The notes below the pieces were generated by a model. That model did no database searches. It was not told where the DNA came from and saw only the letters and a program-made list of their open reading frames with translations. From Wenyingzhuangia sp. (GTDB taxonomy: Bacteria > Bacteroidota > Bacteroidia > Flavobacteriales > Flavobacteriaceae), in assembly GCA_020628175.1 (NCBI GenBank), contig JAHDFK010000013.1:1-44242 (forward strand): a stretch of DNA of 44,242 nucleotides. The letters are read 5' to 3'. Numbering within the stretch: position 1 is the first letter of the stretch; every line of letters starts with the position of its first letter. This document shows, piece by piece, positions 1 through 7,656 of the stretch. The translations under genes and the position numbers were made by a program.

Positions 1-785
1 AAAGTAGGCTCTTCTAACTGAACTACTATTTTTTTACGACGCCAACTATCTACCCAATTTACTTGTTGACCTATATAATAGGTTTTACCGTTTTCTAACA
101 ACTGAGTACTTAACAAAGGGCTTCCTCCTACTGTTTCTTCAAAACCTGGGCCCTGAGCAAGGATATCTATATTGACATTGTTCAACTCATAAACAGTATC
201 TCCGTTTTCTATAGACTCATGTGATAGTAAAGTTTCTACTGTAGCGTTTGCTGGTAATGTAATTTCGTTAGGGCCTGTAGGAGCCTCAAGGTTATTAATG
301 TTTGTATTGAATATTAAAGCTAGATTATTGGTAGTAAATGTAACTCCTGGATATGTGATATCATCTTTTACTCCTAAACGAACTCGGGCTACGTTTTCTG
401 TTGGGGTGGGGTTGGTAAATTCGTAGCCTGTTACAACACTACCATTTTTTCTATATATATCATTTGATGATGTTAACTTCTTAAAGTTTTCTAAACCAGA
501 TGGATTGTCTGTATCTAAAATTGTATTACTAGTAAACTCGCCACTAGAATCACCTATAGGGCGTTTATAGTAAGTAACAAGTGTATCTACAGAAGAGCTA
601 TTGTTCATGTCTATATAAAAACGTACCTGCCATTCTGTTGTGGCAGATTTCCAGCCATTAATAATAAATTCTTCGTGCTCATCTAAATTTACTGTGGTTT
701 GGCCTTTTGCATTTTGGAATGCTGTTAAGAATAGTAAGAATAGGGTAATCTTTTTTAATAGGTAGTTTGTGTGTTGTGTTTGCAT
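1..785 (-). CDS. Secreted protein, N-terminal part (cut by window edge)
   Basis: An open frame starts at an ATG whose first base is 785 and runs leftward without a stop to the window edge, so about 261 residues are visible and the C-terminus is missing. The first 29 residues look like a signal peptide: two Lys at 11-12, a hydrophobic run LFLLFLTAFQNA and a possible cleavage site near AKGQ. The rest is rich in Thr, Asn, Asp and Glu, with phrases such as NPTPTEN and EITLPANATVE that resemble beta-sandwich surface proteins. Known flavobacterial proteins of this look are often large adhesin-like T9SS cargo, but no sorting domain can be seen because the end is absent. I do not recognise the family. 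A weak hairpin (844-849 with 855-860) lies upstream. Confidence 0.7.
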   Translation of the reverse strand, partial: MQTQHTNYLLKKITLFLLFLTAFQNAKGQTTVNLDEHEEFIINGWKSATTEWQVRFYIDMNNSSSVDTLVTYYKRPIGDSSGEFTSNTILDTDNPSGLENFKKLTSSNDIYRKNGSVVTGYEFTNPTPTENVARVRLGVKDDITYPGVTFTTNNLALIFNTNINNLEAPTGPNEITLPANATVETLLSHESIENGDTVYELNNVNIDILAQGPGFEETVGGSPLLSTQLLENGKTYYIGQQVNWVDSWRRKKIVVQLEEPT

Positions 786-991
786 TGTAGTTCTTTTTTC
801 TTTGCCAATGAATTTTTACAAAAAAAAAAAATACGCTGCCATGCAAGTATTTTTTACTTGGTAATGTATTGTTGATGAAACTTGTAGGTGTATTTGTTGT
901 TTTTTATGGGTTTGTGGAGGATGTGATTCCTGATCTGGTTAGGGATGACTGGTGGGTGTTTTTTAACTGTATGTAATTTTTCTTCCGCTTT

Positions 992-1015
992 GTCATCTCG
1001 ACTGCGCTCGATGAC
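992..1015. repeat. Short palindromic intergenic element (REP-like)
   Basis: GTCATC (992-997) pairs with GATGAC (1010-1015), and the inner TCGA (998-1001) can pair with TCGA (1008-1011) around a CTGCGC loop. It is clearly more GC-rich than its surroundings. I associate near-identical motifs built around CTCGACTGCGCTCGA with scattered intergenic copies in flavobacterial genomes, but only this copy is present here, so repetition is not shown by the window. Confidence 0.5.
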
Positions 1016-1091
1016 CTACCTTAAATGATGAAATATTATTGTGTTGGGAATGATAGGAGTTAGATAGCGATTTAAACTATAGTTTTTTTTT

Positions 1092-1203
1092 GCGTTAGTG
1101 ATAGAATGGCGTGTTTGAGCTCTTTTGGAGGATACGACAAAAAGCGAGTAATGATAGCACGGTGCCAAAAACCTGTAATGCAATGGAGGGTTTGGGCAAA
1201 CGC
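1092..1203. repeat. Structured intergenic block, possible repeat or ncRNA
   Basis: A 112-bp block starts with GCGTT and ends with the complementary AACGC. Inside are further short complementary pairs, e.g. CTTTT...AAAAG around GGAGGATACGAC. It has many more G and C than the flanking AT-rich DNA and no coding frame of note. It resembles recurrent flavobacterial intergenic sequence from memory; this cannot be verified here. Confidence 0.35.
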
Positions 1204-1219
1204 TCGAAATAAGTTGATG

Positions 1220-2176
1220 TTACTTTATTGGAGTTTGGGGTTTATTTCTCAATCTAGTAATACTAGCATTTAGCTCGAACCCTAACAACAGTATATTTGC
1301 GTTTAGCCAAACAAACAACATTAATATTAATAATGTACCTATAGAACCATATAGTTCGTTATACTTTGAGAATTTTACTACGTAAATACCAAACCCATAA
1401 AAAGTTAAGACAAATAAAATTGTTGTTAATATTGAGCCTGGTGAAAAGAAACGTATTTGTCTTCCTTCTTTTGTTCCGAAATAATATAGCATAGAAACGG
1501 TGCAAAAAATTAAAAACATAAACAATCCGTACTTTAAATTGCTTAGCCACATAAACTCTTTTAACAACCAGCCTTTATTTATTAAAAAATCTAAACCGTA
1601 CTCGAAAAATATGGTTGCTACCACGGTTAATATTAACATAAACGACATGGTTAACGAAGTACCTAGTGATACTAAATACTGAGTAACAACGCCTCTTAAT
1701 TTTTGTACATGAACGGAATATTCAAACGCTGCAAATATGGCATTTACTCCGTTTGTCATTAAAAATATAGAAACAAAAAAACCAAAAGACAACAAACCTC
1801 CGTACTTGTTATTTGCAATATCGGCAAAAACAGAATCTACAGCTTCGAAAGTTTTTGGAGGTAATGCCTCTGAAATTAGAAGCATAAAATTATCTTGAAA
1901 GCCTTCTATAGGTATGTACGGAATTAGCGTTAGCATAAATAGCATAAACGGGAATAATGCCATAAAGAAACTGTAGGATATTCCGCCTGCCCTAGATGTT
2001 AAGGCTCCTTTGACAATACCGATGAAATACATTTCTAGTAAATCGTACAAACTCATACCCAACAAACCTGGTACAGGTATTTTTTTACCTGTTTTTACAA
2101 ACCAGTTTACAATAGGTACGGCTTTTAGCTCGTTTTCTACAGAATCGTTTTTAGATATGTCTTTGGTTTCTAACAA
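1220..2176 (-). CDS. YihY/BrkB-family inner-membrane protein
   Basis: A 318-residue polytopic protein of the YihY/virulence factor BrkB family. An N-terminal cytoplasmic stretch of about 60 residues is followed by roughly six hydrophobic segments. The family hallmark TSRAGGISYSFFMALFPF lies near residues 60-78, and the later part holds MLYYFGTKEGRQ, FFSPGS and the last membrane segment. The molecular function of the family is unsettled, despite an old RNase BN label. The first codon after the nadC stop that can start translation is TTG at 2174-2176, so this is either a real TTG start or an internal start is used. It lies only 12 bp after nadC and is probably co-transcribed with it. Confidence 0.88.
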   Translation of the reverse strand: MLETKDISKNDSVENELKAVPIVNWFVKTGKKIPVPGLLGMSLYDLLEMYFIGIVKGALTSRAGGISYSFFMALFPFMLFMLTLIPYIPIEGFQDNFMLLISEALPPKTFEAVDSVFADIANNKYGGLLSFGFFVSIFLMTNGVNAIFAAFEYSVHVQKLRGVVTQYLVSLGTSLTMSFMLILTVVATIFFEYGLDFLINKGWLLKEFMWLSNLKYGLFMFLIFCTVSMLYYFGTKEGRQIRFFSPGSILTTILFVLTFYGFGIYVVKFSKYNELYGSIGTLLILMLFVWLNANILLLGFELNASITRLRNKPQTPIK

Positions 2177-2188
2177 AAATGTATTTGT

Positions 2189-3049
2189 TTAATCTACTGC
2201 TTTTAAACTTAAGTCTAAATTATAGACAGAGTGTGTTAATGCTCCTGAGGATATATATTGCACACCACATTCTGCATATTTACGCAATGTTTCTTCGTTG
2301 ATACCTCCTGATGATTCGGTACCTGCTTTTGTGCCAATTAAGGCTACTGCTTTTTTGGTGTCTTCGTAATTAAAATTATCTATTAAAATGCGGTGAATTC
2401 CTTCGAACTGAATGATTTCTTCGATTTCTTTTAAATCGCGCGCTTCTACAATAATTTTTAAGTCTTTATTTTGCTCTTTTAAGTAGTTTTTTGTTTGCTG
2501 AATGGCTTTGGCAACACCTCCTGCAAAATCGATATGATTGTCTTTTAGCATGATCATATCATACAAAGCAAATCTATGATTTTCGCCCCCTCCTATTTTT
2601 ACAGCCCATTTTTCTAGCGCTCTAATACCTGGAGTAGTTTTACGTGTATCTAAAATTTTAGTACCAGTACCTTTTAATAAGTCTGTGTAATAAGCTGTTT
2701 TTGTTGCAATGGCACTCATACGCTGCATAGCATTTAACACCAAACGTTCTGCTTTTAAGATAGACAAAGAACTACCTGTTACATACAATACAATATCTCC
2801 GTAAGCAACTGCTTCTCCATCGTTAATTAACACCTCTACTTCTAGACTTTTATCTACATAATTAAACACTTGTATTGCAAAATCTACTCCTGCAATAATT
2901 CCTTCATCTTTTACCAATAATTTGGCTTTACCTTGCGCCGTGTTGGGTATACAAGCTAAAGACGAATGGTCACCGTCTCCTACATCTTCTCTAATTGCAT
3001 TGGCAATAATTAATTTAATTTCTTCATCAAATTGTTGCTGACTGATCAT
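2189..3049 (-). CDS. nadC: Nicotinate-nucleotide diphosphorylase (carboxylating), NadC
   Basis: Quinolinate phosphoribosyltransferase, which converts quinolinate and PRPP to nicotinate mononucleotide, CO2 and PPi in de novo NAD synthesis. The 286-residue protein has the expected EDVGDGDHSS opening, the TRKTTPGIRALEKWAV motif, GGGENHR and the KDNH motif, all in family order, and the C-terminal SSGGI...YISSGALTHS phosphate-binding end. The frame is open upstream to a TTG at 3070, but that TTG lies inside the TATATTTG promoter element (3068-3075). The ATG at 3049 is therefore the start, about 14 bases after the expected transcription start. The downstream yihY follows after 12 bp. No other NAD-biosynthesis gene is next to it. 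Confidence 0.96.
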   Translation of the reverse strand: MISQQQFDEEIKLIIANAIREDVGDGDHSSLACIPNTAQGKAKLLVKDEGIIAGVDFAIQVFNYVDKSLEVEVLINDGEAVAYGDIVLYVTGSSLSILKAERLVLNAMQRMSAIATKTAYYTDLLKGTGTKILDTRKTTPGIRALEKWAVKIGGGENHRFALYDMIMLKDNHIDFAGGVAKAIQQTKNYLKEQNKDLKIIVEARDLKEIEEIIQFEGIHRILIDNFNYEDTKKAVALIGTKAGTESSGGINEETLRKYAECGVQYISSGALTHSVYNLDLSLKAVD

Positions 3050-3067
3050 GTTTGCGTAGATTTTAAA

Positions 3068-3075
3068 CAAATATA
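3068..3075 (-). promoter_or_regulatory. nadC promoter, -7 element
   Basis: TATATTTG on the minus strand matches the Bacteroidota TAnnTTTG -7 box, 18 bases before the nadC ATG. No clear -33 box is seen. Confidence 0.6.
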
Positions 3076-3210
3076 ATCTTATCGCATTAATTTAGAAGTA
3101 CATTTTATATATAAAATTGAGTTAAAGGTGCGAAAAAACAGTAAGCGAGAGCGTATGTAGCATATGTAAATTACTTGTTTGTATCTAAATTTGTTAGAAA
3201 ACTTGCACTT

Positions 3211-3591
3211 ATGACTACAGAACAAATTGCCAATCGATTGATATCGTTATGTAAAGATGGACAAAATGCTTTAGCCCAAGTTGAACTTTATGATGATTTT
3301 ATTGAAAGTATTGAGTGCTGTGACTCGAAGTACAAAAAAATGAAAGGCATAAAAAACGTACAAAGCAAAACCGCTAAGTTTTTTGAATTTGCCGAAAAAA
3401 TACACAGCCTTACTATTTCTGACCCTTTAGTAACTACTGACTTTTTTTGTTTTAAACTTAATGTAGATGTTACCTTAAGACGTTTTGGAAGAATTGATTT
3501 TGAAGAATTGTGTATGTACCATGTTCAGGACGGAAAAATTGTAAAAGAAGAGTTTTACTATTCTTCTAATTCTGTAAAAGAAATTCTATAG
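3211..3591 (+). CDS. SnoaL-like (NTF2-fold) small protein
   Basis: A 126-residue cytoplasmic protein with the look of the SnoaL-like/NTF2-like superfamily: an N-terminal helical part (ANRLISLCKDGQNALAQVELY), a middle AEKIHSLTISDPLVT segment, and C-terminal strands ending in DGKIVKEEFYY, a typical last strand of such folds. These proteins bind or isomerise small molecules, but nothing here tells the ligand. The frame is open back to a TTG at 3175. I prefer the ATG at 3211 because TAAATTTG, a plausible -7 box, occupies 3186-3193. It is divergent from nadC and precedes rlmH by 44 bp, with a separate promoter for the latter. Confidence 0.75.
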   Translation: MTTEQIANRLISLCKDGQNALAQVELYDDFIESIECCDSKYKKMKGIKNVQSKTAKFFEFAEKIHSLTISDPLVTTDFFCFKLNVDVTLRRFGRIDFEELCMYHVQDGKIVKEEFYYSSNSVKEIL

Positions 3592-3606
3592 TCTATTTTC
3601 ATTAAG

Positions 3607-3614
3607 TATCTTTG
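3607..3614 (+). promoter_or_regulatory. rlmH promoter, -7 element
   Basis: TATCTTTG matches TAnnTTTG and lies 21 bases before the rlmH ATG. No clear -33 box. Confidence 0.6.
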
Positions 3615-3635
3615 TGCTTTATAGTTTTGTAACGC

Positions 3636-4109
3636 ATGAAAATTACACTTTTAGCCATTGGTAAAACCGATGACAAAAATTTACAGCAACTTATTGATAA
3701 TTACCAAAACCGACTGAAACATTATATTAAGTTTGAATTGGATATTATTCCTGACATTAAAAATGTTAAAAACCTGTCTGAAAGTCAACAAAAAGAAAAA
3801 GAAGGTTTGCTAATTTTAAAAAAACTGCAAGCTAGTGACGAACTTATTCTGTTAGACGAAAAAGGAAAAGACTTTAGATCTGTAGACTTTGCAAACTATT
3901 TACAAAAAAAAATGAATACGGGTATTAAAAAACTTGTATTTGTAATTGGAGGCCCTTATGGTTTTTCGGACGAAATTTACAAAAAGGCAAAGGGTAAAAT
4001 ATCTTTGTCTAAAATGACTTTTTCGCACCAAATGATTCGCCTATTTATGGTAGAACAAATTTACAGAGGGTTTACTATTTTAAAAAACGAACCTTACCAC
4101 CACGAATAA
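3636..4109 (+). CDS. rlmH: 23S rRNA (pseudouridine-1915 N3) methyltransferase RlmH
   Basis: SPOUT-class methyltransferase that methylates N3 of pseudouridine 1915 in helix 69 of 23S rRNA using SAM. The 157-residue length is normal for the family. The opening MKITLLAIGKT, the LLDEKGKDFRSVDFANYLQ segment, the knot motif FVIGGPYGFSDEIY and the C-terminal FSHQMIRLFMVEQIYRGFTI...PYHHE are all diagnostic; the last His-rich residues complete the active site. rdgB follows after 24 bp on the same strand, so the two are probably co-transcribed. Confidence 0.97.
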   Translation: MKITLLAIGKTDDKNLQQLIDNYQNRLKHYIKFELDIIPDIKNVKNLSESQQKEKEGLLILKKLQASDELILLDEKGKDFRSVDFANYLQKKMNTGIKKLVFVIGGPYGFSDEIYKKAKGKISLSKMTFSHQMIRLFMVEQIYRGFTILKNEPYHHE

Positions 4110-4133
4110 ACATTACAACTTAAGCTTACACAC

Positions 4134-4706
4134 ATGAAAATAGTTTTTGCCACGCACAATAAAAACAAATTAAAAGAGGTTGCTGCTTTATTGCCTAATA
4201 TAGATTTGTTGTCTTTAACAGATATTGGTTGTACCGAAGACATAGAGGAAACTGCTACTACTTTAGAAGGAAATGCCAAAATTAAAGCAGATTATGTTAC
4301 CCAAACTTATGGTTATGCCTGTTTTGCAGATGATACTGGTTTGCTTGTAAATGCTTTAAATGGTGAACCTGGTGTATATTCTGCACGTTACGCAGGTACA
4401 CATGGCGACGCAGATGCTAACATGAATTTACTTTTAAAAAATTTAGACACAAAAACAGATAGAAGCGCCTATTTTAAAACGGTTATTTGTTTAAACTTAC
4501 CCAACCAACAACATTTTTTTGAAGGTGTTTGCGAAGGAGATATTCTTACCAAACGACAAGGCGAAGAAGGTTTTGGATACGACCCTATTTTTCAACCTAA
4601 AGGATTTTCTATTTCTTTTGCTGAAATGGCTATGGATGAAAAAGGAAAAATTAGCCACCGAGGATTGGCTGTACAAAAATTGATTACTTTTTTAAATACT
4701 TTATAG
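4134..4706 (+). CDS. rdgB: dITP/XTP pyrophosphatase (RdgB/HAM1)
   Basis: Non-canonical purine NTP pyrophosphatase that hydrolyses dITP, ITP and XTP to the monophosphates, keeping deaminated purines out of DNA and RNA. The 190-residue protein opens with the family signature FATHNKNKLKEV, then has ETATTLEGNAKIKADY, CFADDTGLLVNALNGEPGVYSARYAG, and the C-terminal GFGYDPIF and KGKISHRGLA motifs. Asp in the ADDTGL segment is the expected catalytic residue. It sits second after rlmH and is followed by a strong hairpin terminator shared with the convergent dnaK gene. Confidence 0.97.
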   Translation: MKIVFATHNKNKLKEVAALLPNIDLLSLTDIGCTEDIEETATTLEGNAKIKADYVTQTYGYACFADDTGLLVNALNGEPGVYSARYAGTHGDADANMNLLLKNLDTKTDRSAYFKTVICLNLPNQQHFFEGVCEGDILTKRQGEEGFGYDPIFQPKGFSISFAEMAMDEKGKISHRGLAVQKLITFLNTL

Positions 4707-4742
4707 CACTAAAGCCCTATTTTAAAATTTAGAACTAAAAAA

Positions 4743-4766
4743 GCCGTTTCAGTTTCCTGAAACGGC
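4743..4766. terminator. Bidirectional terminator between rdgB and dnaK
   Basis: A perfect 10-bp stem, GCCGTTTCAG (4743-4752) with CTGAAACGGC (4757-4766), around a TTTC loop. An A-run precedes it and TTTT follows it, so it can serve both converging genes. Confidence 0.9.
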
Positions 4767-4791
4767 TTTTGCTTTATAAAAGTAGGTTAAA

Positions 4792-6690
4792 TTACTTTAC
4801 TTCTTCAAAATCCACATCTTCTACTGAATCTTCAGTATTTCCGTTAGGTTCTGCTTGTTGTGCTCCTGCTCCTCCAGCTTGTGCTTCTTGAGCAGCTGCT
4901 TGAAATTCTGCGGCAGCTCCTTGTAAAGCTGTATTTAATGCTTCTGTAGCTTTATCAATTCCTTCAACATTTTTAGCTGCATGTGCCGCTTTTAATTCTG
5001 TTAAAGCAGCATCGATAGGCGCTTTTTTATCTTCTGGTAATTTTCCTTCAACATCTTTTAATTGCTTTTCTGTTTGGAAAATCATTTGATCTGCAGTGTT
5101 TAACTTTTCTGCCATCTCTTTTGCTTTTGCATCTGCATCTGCATTTGCCTCAGCGTCTGCTTTCATTTTTGCAATTTCTTCTTCTGATAATCCTGAAGAA
5201 GCTTCAATCTTAATTTCTTGAGATTTGTTAGTTGCTTTATCCACAGCAGATACTTTGATGATTCCGTTTGCATCGATATCAAACGTTACTTCAATTTGAG
5301 GAGTTCCTCTTTGCGCTGGTGGAATATCTGTTAATTGGAAACGACCAATTGTTTTGTTATCTGCCGCCATTGCTCTTTCTCCTTGTAATACGTGAATATC
5401 TACAGAAGGTTGGTTGTCTACTGCCGTAGAGAACACCTGAGATTTTTTGGTTGGAATTGTTGTATTTGCTTCGATTAACTTTGTAAATACATTCCCCATA
5501 GTTTCGATACCTAAAGATAAAGGTGTAACGTCTAACAACAATACATCTTTTACATCTCCAGCTAATACTCCTCCTTGAATTGCAGCTCCAATTGCTACTA
5601 CCTCATCTGGGTTTACCCCTTTGTTAGGCTCTTTTCCAAAGAATTTTTTAACCTCATCTTGAATTACAGGAATACGTGTAGATCCTCCTACTAAAATTAC
5701 CTCATCAATATCAGAAGTATCTAAATCTGCATCTTGTAACGCTTTTTTAACTGGCTCCATAGAACGAACTACTAATTCTGCAGCTAATTGCTCGAATTTA
5801 GCACGTGTTAAAGTTTGTACCAAGTGCTTTGGTCCAGACGCCGTTGCTGTTACATATGGTAAGTTAATTTCTGTTTGTGCAGAAGATGATAATTCTATTT
5901 TTGCTTTTTCTGCAGCCTCTCTTAAACGTTGTAAAGCCATTGGGTCTTTACGTAAATCAATTTGCTCAGCATCGTTAAATCCATCTGCTAACCAATCGAT
6001 AATTACTTCGTCAAAGTTATCTCCACCTAAGTGCGTATCTCCGTTTGTAGACAATACTTCAAAAACTCCATCTCCAATTTCTAAGATAGAAATATCAAAA
6101 GTACCTCCTCCTAAATCGTATACAGCAATTTTTTGGTCTTGACCTTTTTTATCAATACCGTACGCTAAAGCTGCAGCCGTAGGTTCGTTAATAATACGTT
6201 GTACTTTTAAACCTGCAATTTCTCCTGCTTCTTTTGTAGCTTGACGTTGTGCATCGTTAAAATATGCTGGCACTGTAATTACAGCCTCCGTAACAGATTG
6301 ACCTAAATAGTCTTCTGCTGTTTTTTTCATTTTTTGTAAAGTCATTGCAGACACCTCTTGTGGTGTATACAAACGCCCATCAATATCAATACGAGGTGTA
6401 TCGTTGTCTCCTTTTACTACTTTGTAAGGTACTCTAGATACTTCGTTCGCACATTCTGAGAACTTGTTCCCCATAAAACGCTTTACAGAATAAATAGTTT
6501 TTGTTGGGTTTGTTACCGCTTGTCTTTTTGCAGGATCTCCTACTTTACGCTCTCCTCCTTCTACAAAGGCAACAATAGATGGTGTTGTTCTTTTTCCTTC
6601 TGCATTAGGTATTACAACTGGATCGTTTCCTTCCATTACAGAAACACATGAGTTCGTTGTTCCTAAATCGATTCCAATAATTTTACTCAT
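4792..6690 (-). CDS. dnaK: Molecular chaperone DnaK (Hsp70)
   Basis: ATP-driven chaperone working with DnaJ and GrpE; neither partner gene is in this window. The 632-residue protein starts [14 protein letters not shown] (phosphate loop 1). It carries [21 protein letters not shown], the linker [16 protein letters not shown], the substrate-binding domain and a helical lid. The tail is rich in Ala and Gln and ends in DVDFEEVK, close to the EEVD-like end of many bacterial DnaKs. An in-frame upstream extension to 6771 exists, but the family start and the dyad-rich leader favour ATG at 6690. The insert after the first quarter is typical of Gram-negative DnaK. No CIRCE element is present upstream; a different dyad structure is (6742-6777). 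Confidence 0.98.
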   Translation of the reverse strand: MSKIIGIDLGTTNSCVSVMEGNDPVVIPNAEGKRTTPSIVAFVEGGERKVGDPAKRQAVTNPTKTIYSVKRFMGNKFSECANEVSRVPYKVVKGDNDTPRIDIDGRLYTPQEVSAMTLQKMKKTAEDYLGQSVTEAVITVPAYFNDAQRQATKEAGEIAGLKVQRIINEPTAAALAYGIDKKGQDQKIAVYDLGGGTFDISILEIGDGVFEVLSTNGDTHLGGDNFDEVIIDWLADGFNDAEQIDLRKDPMALQRLREAAEKAKIELSSSAQTEINLPYVTATASGPKHLVQTLTRAKFEQLAAELVVRSMEPVKKALQDADLDTSDIDEVILVGGSTRIPVIQDEVKKFFGKEPNKGVNPDEVVAIGAAIQGGVLAGDVKDVLLLDVTPLSLGIETMGNVFTKLIEANTTIPTKKSQVFSTAVDNQPSVDIHVLQGERAMAADNKTIGRFQLTDIPPAQRGTPQIEVTFDIDANGIIKVSAVDKATNKSQEIKIEASSGLSEEEIAKMKADAEANADADAKAKEMAEKLNTADQMIFQTEKQLKDVEGKLPEDKKAPIDAALTELKAAHAAKNVEGIDKATEALNTALQGAAAEFQAAAQEAQAGGAGAQQAEPNGNTEDSVEDVDFEEVK

Positions 6691-6741
6691 AATTATATTA
6701 TTTAATAATGTTGTTGATTCAATTTTACAATTTGTAGTAGT

Positions 6742-6777
6742 CAATTTGTATGCCATGTATTGGCACACCACAAATTG
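6742..6777 (-). promoter_or_regulatory. Inverted repeat in the dnaK upstream region
   Basis: Nested dyad: CAATTTG (6742-6748) with CAAATTG (6771-6777), and inside it TGCCA (6751-6755) with TGGCA (6761-6765) around TGTAT. A further copy of ACAATTTGTA lies at 6728-6737. The centre is about 70 bases before the dnaK ATG, a fitting place for an operator or a leader hairpin. Confidence 0.5.
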
Positions 6778-6786
6778 TCAGAAAGT

Positions 6787-6803
6787 TATGACAGGCTGTC
6801 ATA
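6787..6803. promoter_or_regulatory. 17-bp near-perfect palindrome between yaaA and dnaK
   Basis: TATGACAG (6787-6794), one base, CTGTCATA (6796-6803). It lies just after the point where dnaK upstream DNA meets the yaaA stop codon. No T-run follows on either strand, so it is not a normal terminator and may be a protein-binding site. Confidence 0.45.
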
Positions 6804-6813
6804 TAACTTCGTT

Positions 6814-7572
6814 TTATCTTGTAAACACCAAGTCTGTTGCCGTTGATAAATTGGCATCGAAAGCATAGTTACCGTAGTTAAACGCTTGCAAGCCTTCTAA
6901 GGTTTCTATTTGATTATCTATAATGTAACGTACCATTAAGCCTCTCGCTTTTTTAGCGTGGAAAGAAATTATTTTTAATTTACCGTCTTTATAATCTTTA
7001 AAATGAGGTGTTATTACAGGTACTTTTAATAACTTTGACTGCACTACTTTAAAATACTCGTTACTGGCTAAGTTTATAAATAGTTCATCTGCTTCCATTT
7101 CGTCATTTAAGGCATTGGTCACAGTGCTTCCCCAAAACTGATATAAGTTTTTATGCTCTTGTACTTGCAGTTTGGTTCCCATTTCTAAACGGTAGGGTTG
7201 CATTAAATCTAAAGGTCTTAACATTCCATATTGCCCCGATAAAATTCTTAACTTACGTTGCAATACTTCTATTTGATCTATAGTTAAGGTATAAGCATCT
7301 AAACCACTATACACATCGCCATTAAAGGCAAAAACCGCTGGACGCGCATTTTTAGGTGTAAAAGGCAATTCCCAAGCTTGGTTACGCTGCCAATTTAACT
7401 CACCTAACTTATCGGATATTTTCATTAGTAAGGATAAGTCTTGTGGCGATTTTTCTTTTAGCACCTTATTTAACGTGTGTGCTTGCTCTAAAAACTGACC
7501 ATTTGTAAACGTATTCGTTGGTAATTCTGATTCGAAGTTTAAAGATTTTGCGGGTGATACTACAATTTTCAT
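6814..7572 (-). CDS. yaaA: Peroxide stress protein YaaA (UPF0246)
   Basis: A 252-residue YaaA/DUF328 protein. In E. coli YaaA lowers intracellular free iron and limits oxidative DNA damage during peroxide stress, and the fold is DNA-binding. Recognisable motifs are the opening MKIVVSPAKSLNF, the central PAVFAFNGDVYSGLDA, LRILSGQYGMLRPLDLMQPYRLEMGT, and the C-terminal FHAKKARGLMVRYII. The length is normal. It reads leftward, upstream of dnaK with a 123-bp gap carrying dyads, so dnaK may have its own promoter. A TAGTTTTG -7 box lies 19 bases before its ATG. Confidence 0.95.
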   Translation of the reverse strand: MKIVVSPAKSLNFESELPTNTFTNGQFLEQAHTLNKVLKEKSPQDLSLLMKISDKLGELNWQRNQAWELPFTPKNARPAVFAFNGDVYSGLDAYTLTIDQIEVLQRKLRILSGQYGMLRPLDLMQPYRLEMGTKLQVQEHKNLYQFWGSTVTNALNDEMEADELFINLASNEYFKVVQSKLLKVPVITPHFKDYKDGKLKIISFHAKKARGLMVRYIIDNQIETLEGLQAFNYGNYAFDANLSTATDLVFTR

Positions 7573-7591
7573 AATTCACATTTAAGTACTA

Positions 7592-7599
7592 CAAAACTA
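7592..7599 (-). promoter_or_regulatory. yaaA promoter, -7 element
   Basis: TAGTTTTG on the minus strand matches TAnnTTTG, 19 bases before the yaaA ATG. No -33 box seen. Confidence 0.5.
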
Positions 7600-7656
7600 A
7601 TTAAAAACTTTAGGATAAGTTGTTTTGTGGTTATATTCGCTTTAAAAAAATCAAAC

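Larger units (their letters stand above)
786..1219. other. 434-bp spacer between the secreted-protein gene and yihY
   Basis: No convincing gene is seen. The spacer holds an A-run near 820-830, a short hairpin at 844-860, a palindromic element at 992-1015 and a GC-richer structured-looking block at 1092-1203. The genes on both sides read leftward, so the spacer is both the promoter region of the secreted-protein gene and the downstream region of yihY. Confidence 0.6.

Noticed and set aside
6691..6771. N-terminal extension of dnaK
   Set aside because: DnaK proteins begin at the [14 protein letters not shown] motif; the extension covers the dyad-rich leader.
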